NCBI GenBank assembly: GCA_922989275.2
Contig: OV277862.1
Span: forward strand, 21,929,543-21,993,542
Direction: 5' to 3'
DNA length: 64,000 bases
From: Gari tellinella
Lineage: Eukaryota > Mollusca > Bivalvia > Cardiida > Psammobiidae
Positions 38,727-49,781 of this stretch are shown one piece after another. A program made the position numbers and the translations under genes. The stretch's first letter is position 1. Each line of letters begins with the position of its first letter. The notes below the pieces were generated by a model. That model was not told where the DNA came from, did no database searches, and saw only the letters and a list, made by a program, of their open reading frames with translations.

Positions 38727-38791
38727 CAAACAGTCTGGATCCAGATCAGACGCCGTGTTACGCGGCATCTGATCTTGATACAAGTTGTTTG
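38727..38791. repeat. GGATCC-core hairpin repeat
   Basis: CAAACAGTCTGGATCCAGAT...ATCTTGATACAAGTTGTTTG with a CGCCGTGTTACGCGG tip; duplicated at 63727-63791. Confidence 0.8.
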
Positions 38792-38796
38792 CAAAA

Positions 38797-39124
38797 AAAG
38801 TGAAGTCGCGATCAGCAGGCAAAGAGTTAAGCAGTCACTAAAATAGATTGCTTAAGGCATTGACTGCTTTATAATTTACTCCGTGATATAGGACATAAGT
38901 AAAGCAGAAAGAAACGTAGATCTCATGTTATCATGTTTTTTCTGACGATAATGCAAACAGCAGCAAACTGTTACCTCTTAGAAACGGGACGGCTAATATG
39001 TATATTTTAGTCTTGATGTAAAACTAACCTTAAATTCCCTTTTTTAAAGTAATATGTTAATAATTCTAATTTTCCTTTCAATAATAATAATGATCACATA
39101 CGATATAATAATACAGTTACAAAA
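38797..39124. other. Unassigned intron sequence
   Basis: The first ~200 bp match 63792-64000 (end of the segmental duplication); nothing else recognised. Confidence 0.4.
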
Positions 39125-39680
39125 AATCTGAATAAGGGGAGATCCTTTGAAAACACAGAAAACAGAGCAAATACTGAAAATTGTAGACTCGGTTTAATTG
39201 AGTCTGTTCATGAGCAATACTGAAATATGCAACAGTGCTCACGCCCCCTAGCACCGGCTTAAGCGGAATTCAACTTTCAACTGTAAATGCGCTGAAATCT
39301 ATGATACCAAAGGACCAGAAAGTATAACAACACTGAGAATGAAGTACGGGGCGACTTTTTACAGCCGCCACACAAGCACTTAACATCTGCTGTTGTGAAT
39401 TATATAAATCTGAATAAGGGGAGATCCTTTGAAAACACAGAAAAACAAAGCAAATACTGAAAATTACAGACTCGGTTTAATTGAGTCTGTTCATGAGCAA
39501 TACTGAAATATGCAACAGTGCTCACGCCCCCTAGCACCGGCTTAAGCGGAATTCAACTTTCAACTGTAAATGCGCTGAAATCTATGATTCCAAAGGACCA
39601 GAAAGTATAACAACGCTGAGAATGAAGTACGGGGCGACTTTTTACAGCCGCCACACAAGCACTTAACATCTTTGGCGGTT
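39125..39680 (+). repeat. Two-copy 282-bp tandem duplication
   Basis: AATCTGAATAAGGGGAGATC begins at 39125 and 39407; the copies differ at only a few bases. No coding potential. The minus frame 39560-39805 starts outside it and has no match. Confidence 0.9.
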
Positions 39681-39895
39681 TTGGATTTTGGCCGTTTGAC
39701 GCACACTCCTTTCAAATGTCTCTTTACATACAAAATGGATCTTTTTTTTTTTGCCTCCAAGGAAATATTTCCTCCATGTAGAATATTGTTACAATGCATG
39801 AACACATTTTTAGAAGTTTAGAAGTTTGCTTAAGTTTTTATACGGAAGGAATTCTTTTCTTACGCGAGTTGGTCTAGTCATTTCATTAGCCAGCA
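39681..39895. other. Unassigned intron sequence
   Basis: No repeat or gene seen; a short T run lies at 39741-39751. Confidence 0.3.
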
Positions 39896-40646
39896 ACCTT
39901 TGTAGGGTCACCTGAAAAACCGAAAACAGCCTGTTTTCGCGAAAACAGGCGAAAACAGGCTGAGCTTACGAAAACAGGCTAGAAAAAAGGTTTTATGTTA
40001 TGAAAGTATATTTAAAGCCATCAATAACAGTTTATTAGTCTATTATAAAATAATAATCGTCATTCCTACTCCTAAAGGTGCTTTTATTGCCCCAAAATCG
40101 GCGTCAATATGAAAAGTGCTGGTCCGACATGACATACGAAAACAACCGAACACACCACTTAGAAGCTCTAATATGTATGTTGTACCGATATCGTATTATA
40201 CGGTATTCATATTTTTTTTATCGTTAATACGGTATTGATATTGTTTATTCACCAATATATTTTAACAAATTATCAAAAAAGATGCTTTTGATGGCTAGCA
40301 ATCGTCGCAATATGGAAAAATGCTGACCTGCCTTAACTTACGAAAACAGCCTGAAAACACCATTTGAAACAGATATGCTGTACAAATATCGTTATGGCAT
40401 GCAAAGAAAAATGAAATAGAGTTGGTAATATAATTTGTCTGGCTAAAAGTCGGCAACAAATGTTCAAGAAGTGAATAATGAAACTACGGAGAACGGTCAG
40501 ATTTTATAGGGATCGAGCGAGATGAAAATCAATTAAGTTCTCAAACATGTCAGCACGAGTGGCTTTAATACTAATTAGCGACACTCATGAACTTTTCAAA
40601 TACTCAGAGTTACCCTTCCCATGTCTTTTTTCCTTTCTCCCCTTAA

Positions 40647-40850
40647 CCCATTACCCCATAAATACGCTTTTTATTCCATAACACATACGTTCTATATATT
40701 AGCAACTGATAGCTTAATGCATGCTGAAAGTAAAGCAGAATACGTCTTGAGGCACTCTGTTTTACTTTCAGACTGCTTTAAATGGTCACCTGTTTTCAAT
40801 GGGTTAAACCGGATGAACTTCGTAAATACGCCCTTTCACGGAGTAATGGG
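40647..40850. mobile_element. TTAA-flanked MITE (piggyBac-like)
   Basis: 204 bp with inverted ends CCCATTACCCC...GAGTAATGGG flanked on both sides by TTAA (40643-40646 and 40851-40854). Internal arms CTGAAAGTAAAGCAGAATAC and TGTTTTACTTTCAG. Related, more decayed copies lie near 41700-41800, 42054-42208 and 43495-43630. Confidence 0.7.
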
Positions 40851-42867
40851 TTAAGCAAAATTCATAGTTGTCGGAAAGATTTACAGAAGTAGTTAGATAC
40901 ACATGACAGTATAACATACCACCGTGTATTCACCACGTGATGTAAATTGCTAGACCGGGTGTGTGACAGTCGAGGGTACCGACAGTCGGCAAGCTTTGAC
41001 GGATGGATCAAAGATGGTTTGGACTTAAAAAAAATTGTATTACAATATAACAAGATTTTCTACTGTAGGTATCGAATAGAAGACTAGCTAAATAAACGCA
41101 TGTTGTAAACTAAAAGTATATTTCATTTCTGATTTACAAAATAATAAATATGATCGTTTTCCAATATTCCGTTTTTACTTTTAACAGGTTTCCAGAGAAG
41201 GGAATGTGAATATTAAAGAACTTAAATATGCACTAACCCATATGGTGTCGCTCATTATAATCGTATCGAAGAGACGATTCGGATAATTAGTAACATCAAA
41301 GGAATTAGTGTTGACATTTAGTGTTGAAATTTTAGTGGATTTTTCAGTTTACTTCATCTAATCTGGAGCCCTGGTTAAAAACTGGATCTTTCTGAGCACT
41401 ATGAGAAACATCTACGCTGTTAGCTTAGTATACGAGTATATTCATCATTCGTTTAACCCGTTTACTACTTGACCTGATGTGCAATAAGATGTAGAGGTAA
41501 TTTTGCAGGTGGTTTGCCAAAGAAATTAATTTGATAAATGATAAGAACAGGTCAGGCGGTGGAGGGGTAAACTGTAGCACATTAAAATGCAAGATATATA
41601 TTAGATTGAATAAAAATCACAAGCACATATATAACACCGTCCATAAGAACATTATGACAGGGCTGCCATTAGTTTATATAAAACCCTATGCTTTCTAATG
41701 TAGGAATTGATGATTCTGCCACTGAAAGCAGGTTGAAAGTAAGGCAGAATGCGCATTGAGCATTCTGCTTTACTTGTAACCTGCTTAAAATTACCAACAC
41801 AAAAAATCGGAAACATGTGGAGATGGCAGCCTTTCTGCTTTACTTTCAACATGATTTGATGTTCTTCAAAAATAGTCAAAGATCATGGAGTAAAAGGATG
41901 AAACCGACGTACATTCATGTACTTTTCAGCTATGGCAATTCAGCAGACGACAATATACATTTTTATATTTTCAACGACTTAGACCACGAATGAATAACAG
42001 ATGTGTTATTCAAAACAATACAATATTCATTCGTGCTTAGACCATATAGACTTAATTCATTATCCCTAGCAGATAGTAACTTAAAGCAATCTGAAAGTTA
42101 ACAGAATATACGCCTTAGGATACGTTCTTCTTTACTTTCAACCTGCTATAAGTGGTCACTTCTTTTCAATATACAAATGCCATATGGTAAATAAGGAAAT
42201 GGCTTAATCGATAGTTGATTTGACAAGAAGGAAACGAGACAGGATAAAAGTATTATATGAGTAGTACGTACCTAACCAGGGCAGCGCTGGCATCTTCGTC
42301 GAACATTACTTGACCAGACAACGACTTACAGAAGAAACAATGAAGCTTGGTGTTTTCCATTGCTAATTTAGACTGTAACGTATCTAACCAAAACCAAACT
42401 AAGAATGACACAGCAGACCCATCCTTTGTTTTTATAAATTTTAAGATTTTACACCTATGTGAAATTATGAAGAATGTGACGGCTACATCAAAGGCTATCC
42501 TTGCACGTGCCAGCCATCAGAGAAGGGTCGTGTTTGTTTGAGCAACACGTGTCAGCGGTGGACGCATGTCAGCGGTGGTACTGACACACTTCATACAACC
42601 TGGTCCTGTAAATTACTCGTCCTAACGTGTTTGCTGTATGTGTGGAAAATTGTTACAGTTATTCGTTATTGGATTATTCTATCGTTTTGGTAATTATGTA
42701 CAATTTACTCATATTCGGATTTATTAACTAATTCCGACTTATTTCAGACAAGTTTACAACATTGTTTTTAATTATTGACCTTTTAAGTCAATTTTTCAAA
42801 TTTAGGCTAAATTTAATTAAACAAAAGAAACTTTTACCATCGGCATTTATTTGGGAATTAAGTTTTT

Positions 42868-43292
42868 CAACCGATGCGCGGTCTCAACCAATTCCCAAAT
42901 GAATACGCCTTACGCCTCTGCAAACAGGTGAACCCAGACCAGAATGCTTCTTTACGATCTGCCTCATCAGGGTCTACTCATTTTGCCCATATACATAGAT
43001 TCATAATATATTTCGAGGCGTTTGCGAGAGTAAAGGACAAAACAGTTTTTAAACAGGATTATTGGATGATTAGTTAATTATACACATATATATCGACTTA
43101 TAGAAGTATTGAAAGCCAATTTGGGGCATTTTCGGCTGTCCGATATGTGATCTCAACCATTTACCAAATGAATACGCATTTCGTCTCTGCAAACAGGTAA
43201 ACCTAGATCAAGATGCTCCTTTATGATTTGCCTCACCAGGGTCTATTTAGGTTGCCGATATATAAATGTATAATATATTTCGAGGCGTTTAT
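42868..43292 (+). repeat. Pair of ~155-bp direct repeats
   Basis: TCTCAACCA...CCAAATGAATACGC at 42883 and 43150, each followed by CTCTGCAAACAGGT and ending ATAATATATTTCGAGGCGTT. The plus frame 42874-43077 is in this repeat. Confidence 0.7.
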
Positions 43293-43693
43293 ATTGTTCA
43301 AATAAACCCAAGATATTAAATTATTGGTTAGACAAATTTTGAAATTGAAATTTTCCGTTAAAAGTTTCAGGGGTGAATGTGTTAAGGCAGGTTGGTATTT
43401 TTCAATTTGTCGCCGATAGTTAGCCAACAAAGACAACCTTTTTTATTTATTAATACTTATAATACATATCGCCATATATGTTTTGAAACCTATTACCTTA
43501 GTAAACCCGTTACTCCACATCCTTTTTATAGTTTTAAGTACAGGTTCCCGCTTAAAGCAGATTGAAAGTGAAGCAGAATTCGCGCTTGGCGCGTTCTGCT
43601 TTACTTTCTGCCTGCTATAAGCGGGCATCAGCTAAGCTTTATGAGCGAGCTATTCTTTAACGCTTTCACTCTCAATAACGCTTATAAGCGCGT

Positions 43694-43760
43694 TGCAAAA
43701 AGTATGGATCCTGATCCGAAGCCGCGTCACGCGGCGTCTGATCAGGATCGAAACTGTTTG
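43694..43760. repeat. GGATCC-core hairpin repeat
   Basis: TATGGATCCTGATCCGAAGC...TCTGATCAGGATCGAAACTG with the tip GCGTCACGC. Confidence 0.75.
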
Positions 43761-44657
43761 ATACTCGTTTTGAAATGCCCTTAGTCATACTGCCTTTGTT
43801 TTTAATTAACTTAGAAATTACATTGCAAACAACAGACATGTGATATTACGGACCGATATTTTTCATTGCGTCGCCGATTTTGGTCAATTTTATTGTCGAT
43901 TGTAGGTCAACAAAGGCAACTTTTTGAGCCTAAATAACGTTTATTAGTTCAAATTATTATTATTAGACAGTGTTTATGTCTTTGAATGCGATATTAATAC
44001 AAAAAACATATTTCCTTTGCTATTTCCGTATGCTATTACAGACCAACATTTTTCATACCGTCGCCAATTTTGGTCAATAAAAAGCATTTTTATCGGAAAG
44101 GGGCCATTATTAAATCATTATAAAACATTTAATTGGAATATATGCTTTTAAATACGTTTTCTCAACGTATGATATTAGTACACAAATCATACTTTCTGTA
44201 CTGTTTTCGTGTGACATTAGTTATTACGGACCGATATTTTTCATAGCTTCGCCGATTCGGGTCAATTTTATTGGCGATTGTAGGTCATGAAAGACAACTA
44301 TTTTAGCCTAAATGACTGTTATTAGTTCAAATTATTATTATAAAACAGTGTTTATGTCTTTGATTGCGATAGTAGCACACAACACATATTTTCTATGCTG
44401 TTTTCGTCTGATATTACAGACCAACATTTTTCATACCGTCACCGATTTTGTTCAATAAAAAGCATTTTTTTTTTCGAAAACTAAATATATAGAAGCACTA
44501 TTAATATATTATAAACCAATAAATTGAAATATATCCTTTTAAATACGTTTCCAGTACATAAAACCTTTTTTCTAGCCTGTTTTCGTAAGATCAGCCTGTT
44601 TTCGCCTGTTTTCGCGAAAACAGCTGTTTTCGGTTTTTCGGGTAACCGCCTTTGTAG

Positions 44658-45190
44658 GTCATCATAACTTTTTTCGCTTCAAGAAAACCCCTGATATCTT
44701 TACAACCGAAAGATAAGTGTCACGGCTTTATATCAAGACCTTTTTTAAATAATATATATATATATCGGACGAAAATTATGGATTAAATTCAAGTTTTTGA
44801 AACGGGACGTAGTATATATTTCGCGATCACCTGCTCTCGCTTATCGACTATTTCATTTGGCAATCGCTCTTTAACTCGCCATAAAATGTGTCGATTTCAA
44901 AAATAAACACTTGCATTTCCACAACTGAAAGAAAAATATCTAAGCTTTCCTTTAAGACCATTGTTTTGAAAATCGGTCGAAAATTGAGGGTTTTATGAAA
45001 AGTTTTGTAACGGGGCGTGATATATTTATGCGCGAGCGCTTGCTCCCTTTTATCGGCAAATTCATTTGGTAACCACTCTTTAACTCGCCATAAAACTTAT
45101 CAATTTTAAAAATAAAATCTGTTATTTTTACAAGTGAAAGATAAGACCATTATAATGAAAATCGGGTGAAAATTAAGGATTTGATGTAAC
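44658..45190 (+). repeat. ~209-bp tandem repeat, about 2.5 copies
   Basis: CTCTTTAACTCGCCATAAAA at 44867 and 45076; both units include GCTT/TCGCC-rich stretches and CAAAAATAAA. It directly abuts the Mutator-like element's right flank. Confidence 0.75.
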
Positions 45191-45458
45191 TTAAACTAAC
45201 AGTAGGTAACCATTAATTGCATTCAACACGATAAAAAAAGTGATAGCCCGTTTCGGCGTAGTTGAATTATCGATCGATTAAGTGTTATCGCGCATACAGG
45301 TAACATTTTCGGGAAAATGCAGATTTGAGTATAAGTTTCTTCTCCATCTGTAATTTCTCCATGGTGGAAAATGACACTATAGAGAGCTTCAAATCGCTCA
45401 TAAGTAGTTTTTACTAAAGCGCACTCGCCCTGTTGATTTAAAGCCAGTATTGGTATCT
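45191..45458. other. Unassigned intron sequence
   Basis: A 79-codon minus frame (45223-45462) shows no recognisable family and no clear splice sites. Confidence 0.3.
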
Positions 45459-45719
45459 TCAACGTAATATACAGATACAGAGTCTGTAAATCCCGGATCC
45501 CTTAACTTGGCTTCTGGATCTGGATATATACACTGCAGAGCTTTTTAGGCATATGCGCAGCGGAAGAGAGAGCGTTGGAAGTACACTAGTCTTAAAGCTC
45601 TGCACTGTATTTGCGCACACAACTTCCCCTGGTAGATTATTCCACTCAATAACTGTTCTTGGGAAGAATGAGTTTTTAAGATTAGCACTTTTACACTGAA
45701 ATGTCATGCTTCTGAACAT
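45459..45719 (-). pseudogene. Non-LTR retrotransposon C-terminal tail
   Basis: Reads CKSANLKNSFFPRTVIEWNN, then LPGEVVCANTVQSFKTSVL, the conserved KNSFFPRT...WNNLP end of CR1/L2/Jockey-like LINE polymerases. Same strand as TMEM42, about 100 bp inside intron 1, 5'-truncated. Confidence 0.8.
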
Positions 45720-45820
45720 GGAGTACCCGACTCGGGGCCGAAACTACCCGGAATCTTTCAACCTCTTTAACGTGTGCACCTGTACAGATCAGTTTTTAAA
45801 TCCTGTATATATAAACTTAC

Positions 45821-46000
45821 TGATTGACACATTAACTTCGCCGTTCTATCATCGTATCCATTCAGATGTCCAACAATTCCGGTGCAAAGTGATTCTACTG
45901 TAAAGGCTGTTGTAGCAAGTTTGGCACTTGTAGACCCCAAAGCAGCCATTGCACCAGCTGTCACTGCTACCATTACACCTATCTGGTGTTTACCAGACAT
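45821..46000 (-). CDS. TMEM42: TMEM42, exon 1 (start codon)
   Basis: Transmembrane protein 42, a small multi-pass protein of the drug/metabolite-transporter (EamA-like) group; its substrate is unknown. The start ATG at 46000 has A at -3 (AAAG before ATG). MSGKHQIGVMVAVTAGAMAAL forms the first helix (about residues 7-32), with the GSTSAKLA signature that aligns with the AAASAKLA region of human TMEM42. The exon ends ...TAKLMCQS with donor GTAAGT (45820-45815) after 60 full codons. Joined to exons 2 and 3 it gives 192 residues if the last exon is read to its stop, against about 159 in human; roughly 140 residues align. The loop SLCTGIVGHLNGYDDRTAKL is longer than in vertebrates. Intron 1 is 20.2 kb. 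Confidence 0.93.
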
Positions 46001-46106
46001 CTTTGCGAAGGCCTCAACCCAATTTTTGGAGTAACCGCAGTTTCAAACGCTTGGTAGACATATCGTCTCTCACTTTCTACAATCAAACAACATAGCTATC
46101 AAACAA
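46001..46106 (-). promoter_or_regulatory. TMEM42 5' leader/proximal promoter, cut by element
   Basis: 106 bp separate the TMEM42 start from the Mutator-like element. The last nine bases (ATCAAACAA, 46098-46106) are the left copy of its target duplication. No TATA box is evident. Confidence 0.5.
46014..46061 (-). promoter_or_regulatory. Upstream ORF in the TMEM42 5' leader
   Basis: ATG at 46061 opens a 15-codon frame (MSTKRLKLRLLQKLG) closed by TGA 13 bases before the TMEM42 start. If the transcript begins upstream of it, it could damp translation. The transcription start is unknown. Confidence 0.35.
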
Positions 46107-49100
46107 GGTAGTGACTAGGGGTACGTGACCGTACCTCTAATATTTGAAATTAGCGGTACGGTAACGTACCCCTAGCGAGCCCTGTGAGGGTTGGCTAGGG
46201 GTACGTGAGTCCAAAACACTATATAGCAACACTTTATTGTGTCTGCAGATACGTTAATATCGATGCTAATGTTAATTATATCTCATTTCAACCTTCTATT
46301 CTGACTGTTTAACGCACAAAAGCAAAGAAACTTCATTAAAAAAAAAAATCCAATCGGCATTTTTTTTTCACGGCCGCGAAAACTATATAGATCTACCTAT
46401 GAATAAAGAACGTTCACACATTTTTACAAACATCATGGAGGAAGTATACAACATGCAAACATGTATAAATATCCAATGCTTTGTTTAGAATAATTGCACT
46501 GTTTAATTGCGATCAATTGTCAAACGTGTTTTTCGAGTTGATTTGTGTAAGTTATTAACCAACATGTTTCGATACTTGATGGGAGCCGAAGCTTCGATAG
46601 TTTTCATTTTCTCAGATCATGCTCAGATCTACCACTTTATTTTCAACGCTAAGTTAGGAAGCTACACCAGCAGTAATTTCCAACAAACTTATTATATAAA
46701 GTTACCTTTGAATCAAATTTTTAAGAAAAAAACTTAACATTGGTCACGGATTTTCAGATATCGGGCGTATCTGACGATAATTAACGGTAAACCCTATACA
46801 TGTCAGGCACGGATTTACCGGGGGGGCAAAAAAAAAAAAAAAAAGATTTTTTTTTGCTTGATTCTTATATTCATTATTTAGCTGGGTATGAAGGTCGCAT
46901 TGGCATATGACATTATAGGCACATATCCACTGGGGGCACATATCCCTTAGCTGGCCTGCTTGAACATATCTGGAGCTGCTTCAATGGCTTGAGTCTCTTA
47001 TCTCGGGCCATCAAATCCTCAGTATGCCTGCTGTGTTTGAACCCGACACAGGCCCGTAGTAACAAGGATGGGGGAAGGCTGTGTGCCCCCCTCCCCAACC
47101 AAAACAGACTCGTAGTAACAAGGATAAGGGCACAGCAGTGTGCCCTCCAACCAAAAAAATAAAAATGCCTGTGCCTGTGCCCCCAAATTGCATACCCTAC
47201 CGGCCAGTAAATCCAAAATTGCCCTGTGCCCCCTCAAATCCTCAGTATGCCTGGTCTGTGTTTGAACCCGACACAGGCCTGTAGTAACAAGGATTGTGGG
47301 CATGACAGTGTGCCCCCTGTGCCCCCCTCCCCAACCAAAAAATAAAAATGCCTGTGCCCCCAAATTGCTTATCCTACAGGCCAGTAAATCCAAAATTGCC
47401 CCTGTGCCCCCTCAAATCCCCAGTATGCCAGGTCTGTGTTTGAACCCGACACAGGCCCGTAGTAACAAGGATGGGGGCATGACAGTGTGCCCCCTGTGCC
47501 CCCTCCCCAACCAAAAAAATAGAAATGCCTGTGCCTGTGCCCCCAAATTGCTTATCCTACAGGCCAGTAAATCCAAAATTGCCACTGTGCCCCCTCAAAT
47601 CCTCAGTATGCCTGGTCTGTGTTTGAACCCGACACAGGCCCGTAGTAACAATGATGGGGGCACGACGGTGTGCCCCCTCCCCCAACCAAAAAATAAAAAT
47701 GCCCCAATAATTTTGCCAATACATGTGTAAGTAAAAGTTACCTAGATCTTTACATAAATTTATGCAAGTATTTTACCTGTTTTGAATGTGCGAACGCATT
47801 CAGCACATACACAAATGGTCTAGCTATGCCTGAGGTCTGTGCCCCCAAATTGCATATCCTACAGGCCTGTTAATCCAATTAAATTTGATGAAAATACTTA
47901 AGGGTAACAAAAAGCAAGGCATTTTTGAATGCCTAACTAGATGATGAATAATACCCAATTAACTCAGGCATGTAGGATCAGCCCCCTTCCCCTTCAATAA
48001 TTTTGCCAATGTTAGTTGCAGAATATTTATATATAAATATTGTATTTATATTATTATTGTAACTGTTTTGAATGTGCAAAAGCCCCAGAATACACCAGAG
48101 ACCATCTAGAAATTAAAAAAATGCCCGGGGAGCATGCTCCCGGATCCCCTTAGTGACAGTGTGAACAATAATCAGAGGGGTAGGATTATGTTTCATGTTA
48201 ATGGCCAGAAAACAATATGTCAAAGGTATTATCCTATATTAAAGAATTTGATGTTATTTTGAATTGAATATTTACATAGATTTATGTAGTATTTTACCTA
48301 TTTTGAATGCGAAAAAACTCCCATCAGAACGCACCATTGATCATGTGGGAATAAATTTTCCAGGGGGAGGGAGGAGGGGGCATGCCCCCGGACCCCCCCC
48401 CCCCTTGTAACAGTATGCATATGAATAGGAGGGGTAGGGTTAGAGATTAATGGCTGGACGACAACCTTTCACCATAGAATGATTAAATAAAAAAATATTT
48501 TGAGTCGATTTTTTACATAGATTTATGTTAGTATTTTAACTGTTTTCAGGCCTTCAACCGTTCCTACTTTTTCCTACTATTTTCCAACTTTTGATCACCT
48601 TCCTACTTTTTCCTATTTTTCTACCAACCCACCTCCTTTTCTTACTTTTTTTCTAATAAGTCTTCAAGCACCCTCAGTATGGCCCAGAATGCAGGAAATG
48701 AAGCGCTTGATTTCAAAAATTTTCCAGGGGGAGTACCCCCGGACCCCCCCCCCCCCCCCTAAACCTGTTGGATCGCATATTCGGTCTGTTGAAAAAAAAA
48801 TAACCAAAGAATAAAATGGCTTTGGGTGAGAATGTCTTAAACTCAAGATTGCGGGTTTTAAATTTATATGGGCACGATGACTCCATGTGATAATTTTGTA
48901 TCAAACAGTTCCTACTATTTTATTGAACATATTCCTCCTTTTTCCTACTTTTCCACTTCAAAAACTCCTACTTTTTCCCTACTTTTTGCATTGAGCTCAG
49001 TTGAAGGCCTGTGTTTTTTTAATAAATGAAACGCTGGAAAATTTATCATCTCTTTGTCTTATGAAACCACTTTTTTGGGTGTTTCATTGGGGGTGTTTAC

Positions 49101-49558
49101 ATCATTCTATTGATGTTAACTTTCTTCTTAGAATGCCCTCAGAATGCACCATTTCTTATGCAAGTTTAAAAAAAAATCCGGACCCCCACCTATGGGAGGG
49201 GTTATACCCCTCCCATACCCTCCCCACCTGTGCCCCCCCACTGAAAAATTTCTGGATCCGGCCCTGCATGTATGCGGAATACATCTATTTTCATCGCTGC
49301 CGTGAGAACAAGTTGGGTCGGGAATATTTATCGAAGTTTCTTTGTTTTTCTCCAATAAATATCCACAAGTAAAGGTAGAAATGAGAGATTATTAATATTA
49401 GCATCAAAAAACGTATCTGCAGGCAAAATAATGTGTTGCTACATAGTTTAAACGACTCACGTACCCCTAGTCAACCCTCACAGGGCTCGCTAGGGGTACG
49501 TGACCGTACCGCTAATTTCAAATATTAGAGGTACGGTCACGTACCCCTAGTCACTACC
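46107..49558. mobile_element. Mutator-like non-autonomous element 1 (3.45 kb) between TMEM42 and EMC8
   Basis: Terminal inverted repeats of about 180 bp (46107-46288 and 49379-49558) begin GGTAGTGACTAGGGGTACGT. They are almost identical for the first ~105 bases and diverge inward. A perfect 9-bp direct repeat ATCAAACAA flanks it (46098-46106, 49559-49567), the size expected for Mutator/MULE transposition. Each terminal repeat itself folds: CTAGGGGTACGT...ACGTACCCCTAG. The interior has a ~180-bp tandem block, GC-rich ATGCCCCCGGACCCC units at about 48128, 48379 and 48738, and several TATGT...TTTTACCTGTTTTGAATG repeats. No transposase frame is present; the 144-codon frame at 47296-47730 is the tandem block. 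Confidence 0.85.
46970..47710 (+). repeat. ~180-bp tandem block inside the element
   Basis: CGTAGTAACAAGGATGGGGG-type motifs at 47061, 47286, 47464 and 47647; each unit contains GTGCCCCC, AACCAAAAAATA and CAAATTGC. Both strands give proline- or leucine-rich frames (47019-47393, 47081-47284, 47296-47730) that are artefacts. Confidence 0.85.
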
Positions 49559-49781
49559 ATCAAACAAAGTTCCCCTTAGGGCGCCGCCATATTGTAGATC
49601 CGCAGTTAATAATCTAAAAAAAACGCTCTGGTTTTACCTATTATAAGAATCTAAATATTTCAATTCATACTTTGAATGTCTGAAAATAAAATATCTAAAT
49701 AATTATCAGCTATTTAATCGAGATATAGTTTTGTACATAAATTGCAAATCATACATTTAAGGACCGCAGTCAACTAGGAAA
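49559..49781 (+). promoter_or_regulatory. EMC8/9 proximal promoter and 5' leader
   Basis: Starts with the right copy of the 9-bp duplication, then CCCCTTAGGGCGCCGCCATA, the only GC-rich stretch here, then AT-rich leader up to GGAAA before the start. No in-frame upstream ATG is obvious. Confidence 0.5.
49583..49593 (-). promoter_or_regulatory. YY1-type motif
   Basis: On the minus strand AATATGGCGGC fits the YY1 consensus AANATGGCGGC, a common element of TATA-less bidirectional promoters. It sits ~190 bp from the EMC8 start and, without the inserted element, would lie ~130 bp upstream of the TMEM42 start. Confidence 0.45.

Larger units (their letters stand above)
39906..44647. mobile_element. 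Mutator-like non-autonomous element 2 (4.7 kb)
   Basis: Ends GGTCACCTGAAAAACCG and CGGTTTTTCGGGTAACC are inverted repeats. Inside them CCTGTTTTCGCGAAAACAGG and CGAAAACAGGCTAGAAAAAA recur in inverse at 44571-44640, and more diverged inverted similarity extends for several hundred bases (for example AAAATCGGCGTC at 40095 against GCCAATTTTGGTC at 44066). The flanks ACCTTTGTAG (39896-39905) and GCCTTTGTAG (44648-44657) agree at 9 of 10 positions, a target duplication in the Mutator range. No transposase frame is present; the interior holds TTAA-flanked and hairpin repeats. Confidence 0.7.

Noticed and set aside
39560..39805. 81-codon minus frame with CLCGGCKKSP
   Set aside because: Half of it lies in the 282-bp tandem duplication; no zinc-finger spacing or splice context.
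45223..45462. 79-codon minus frame near TMEM42 exon 1
   Set aside because: No family recognised, no splice signals, lies inside intron 1 beside a retrotransposon tail.
47296..47730. 144-codon proline-rich plus frame and 124-codon minus frame in the Mutator-like element
   Set aside because: Both are the ~180-bp tandem block; the motif order repeats exactly with the DNA period and no transposase motif is present.
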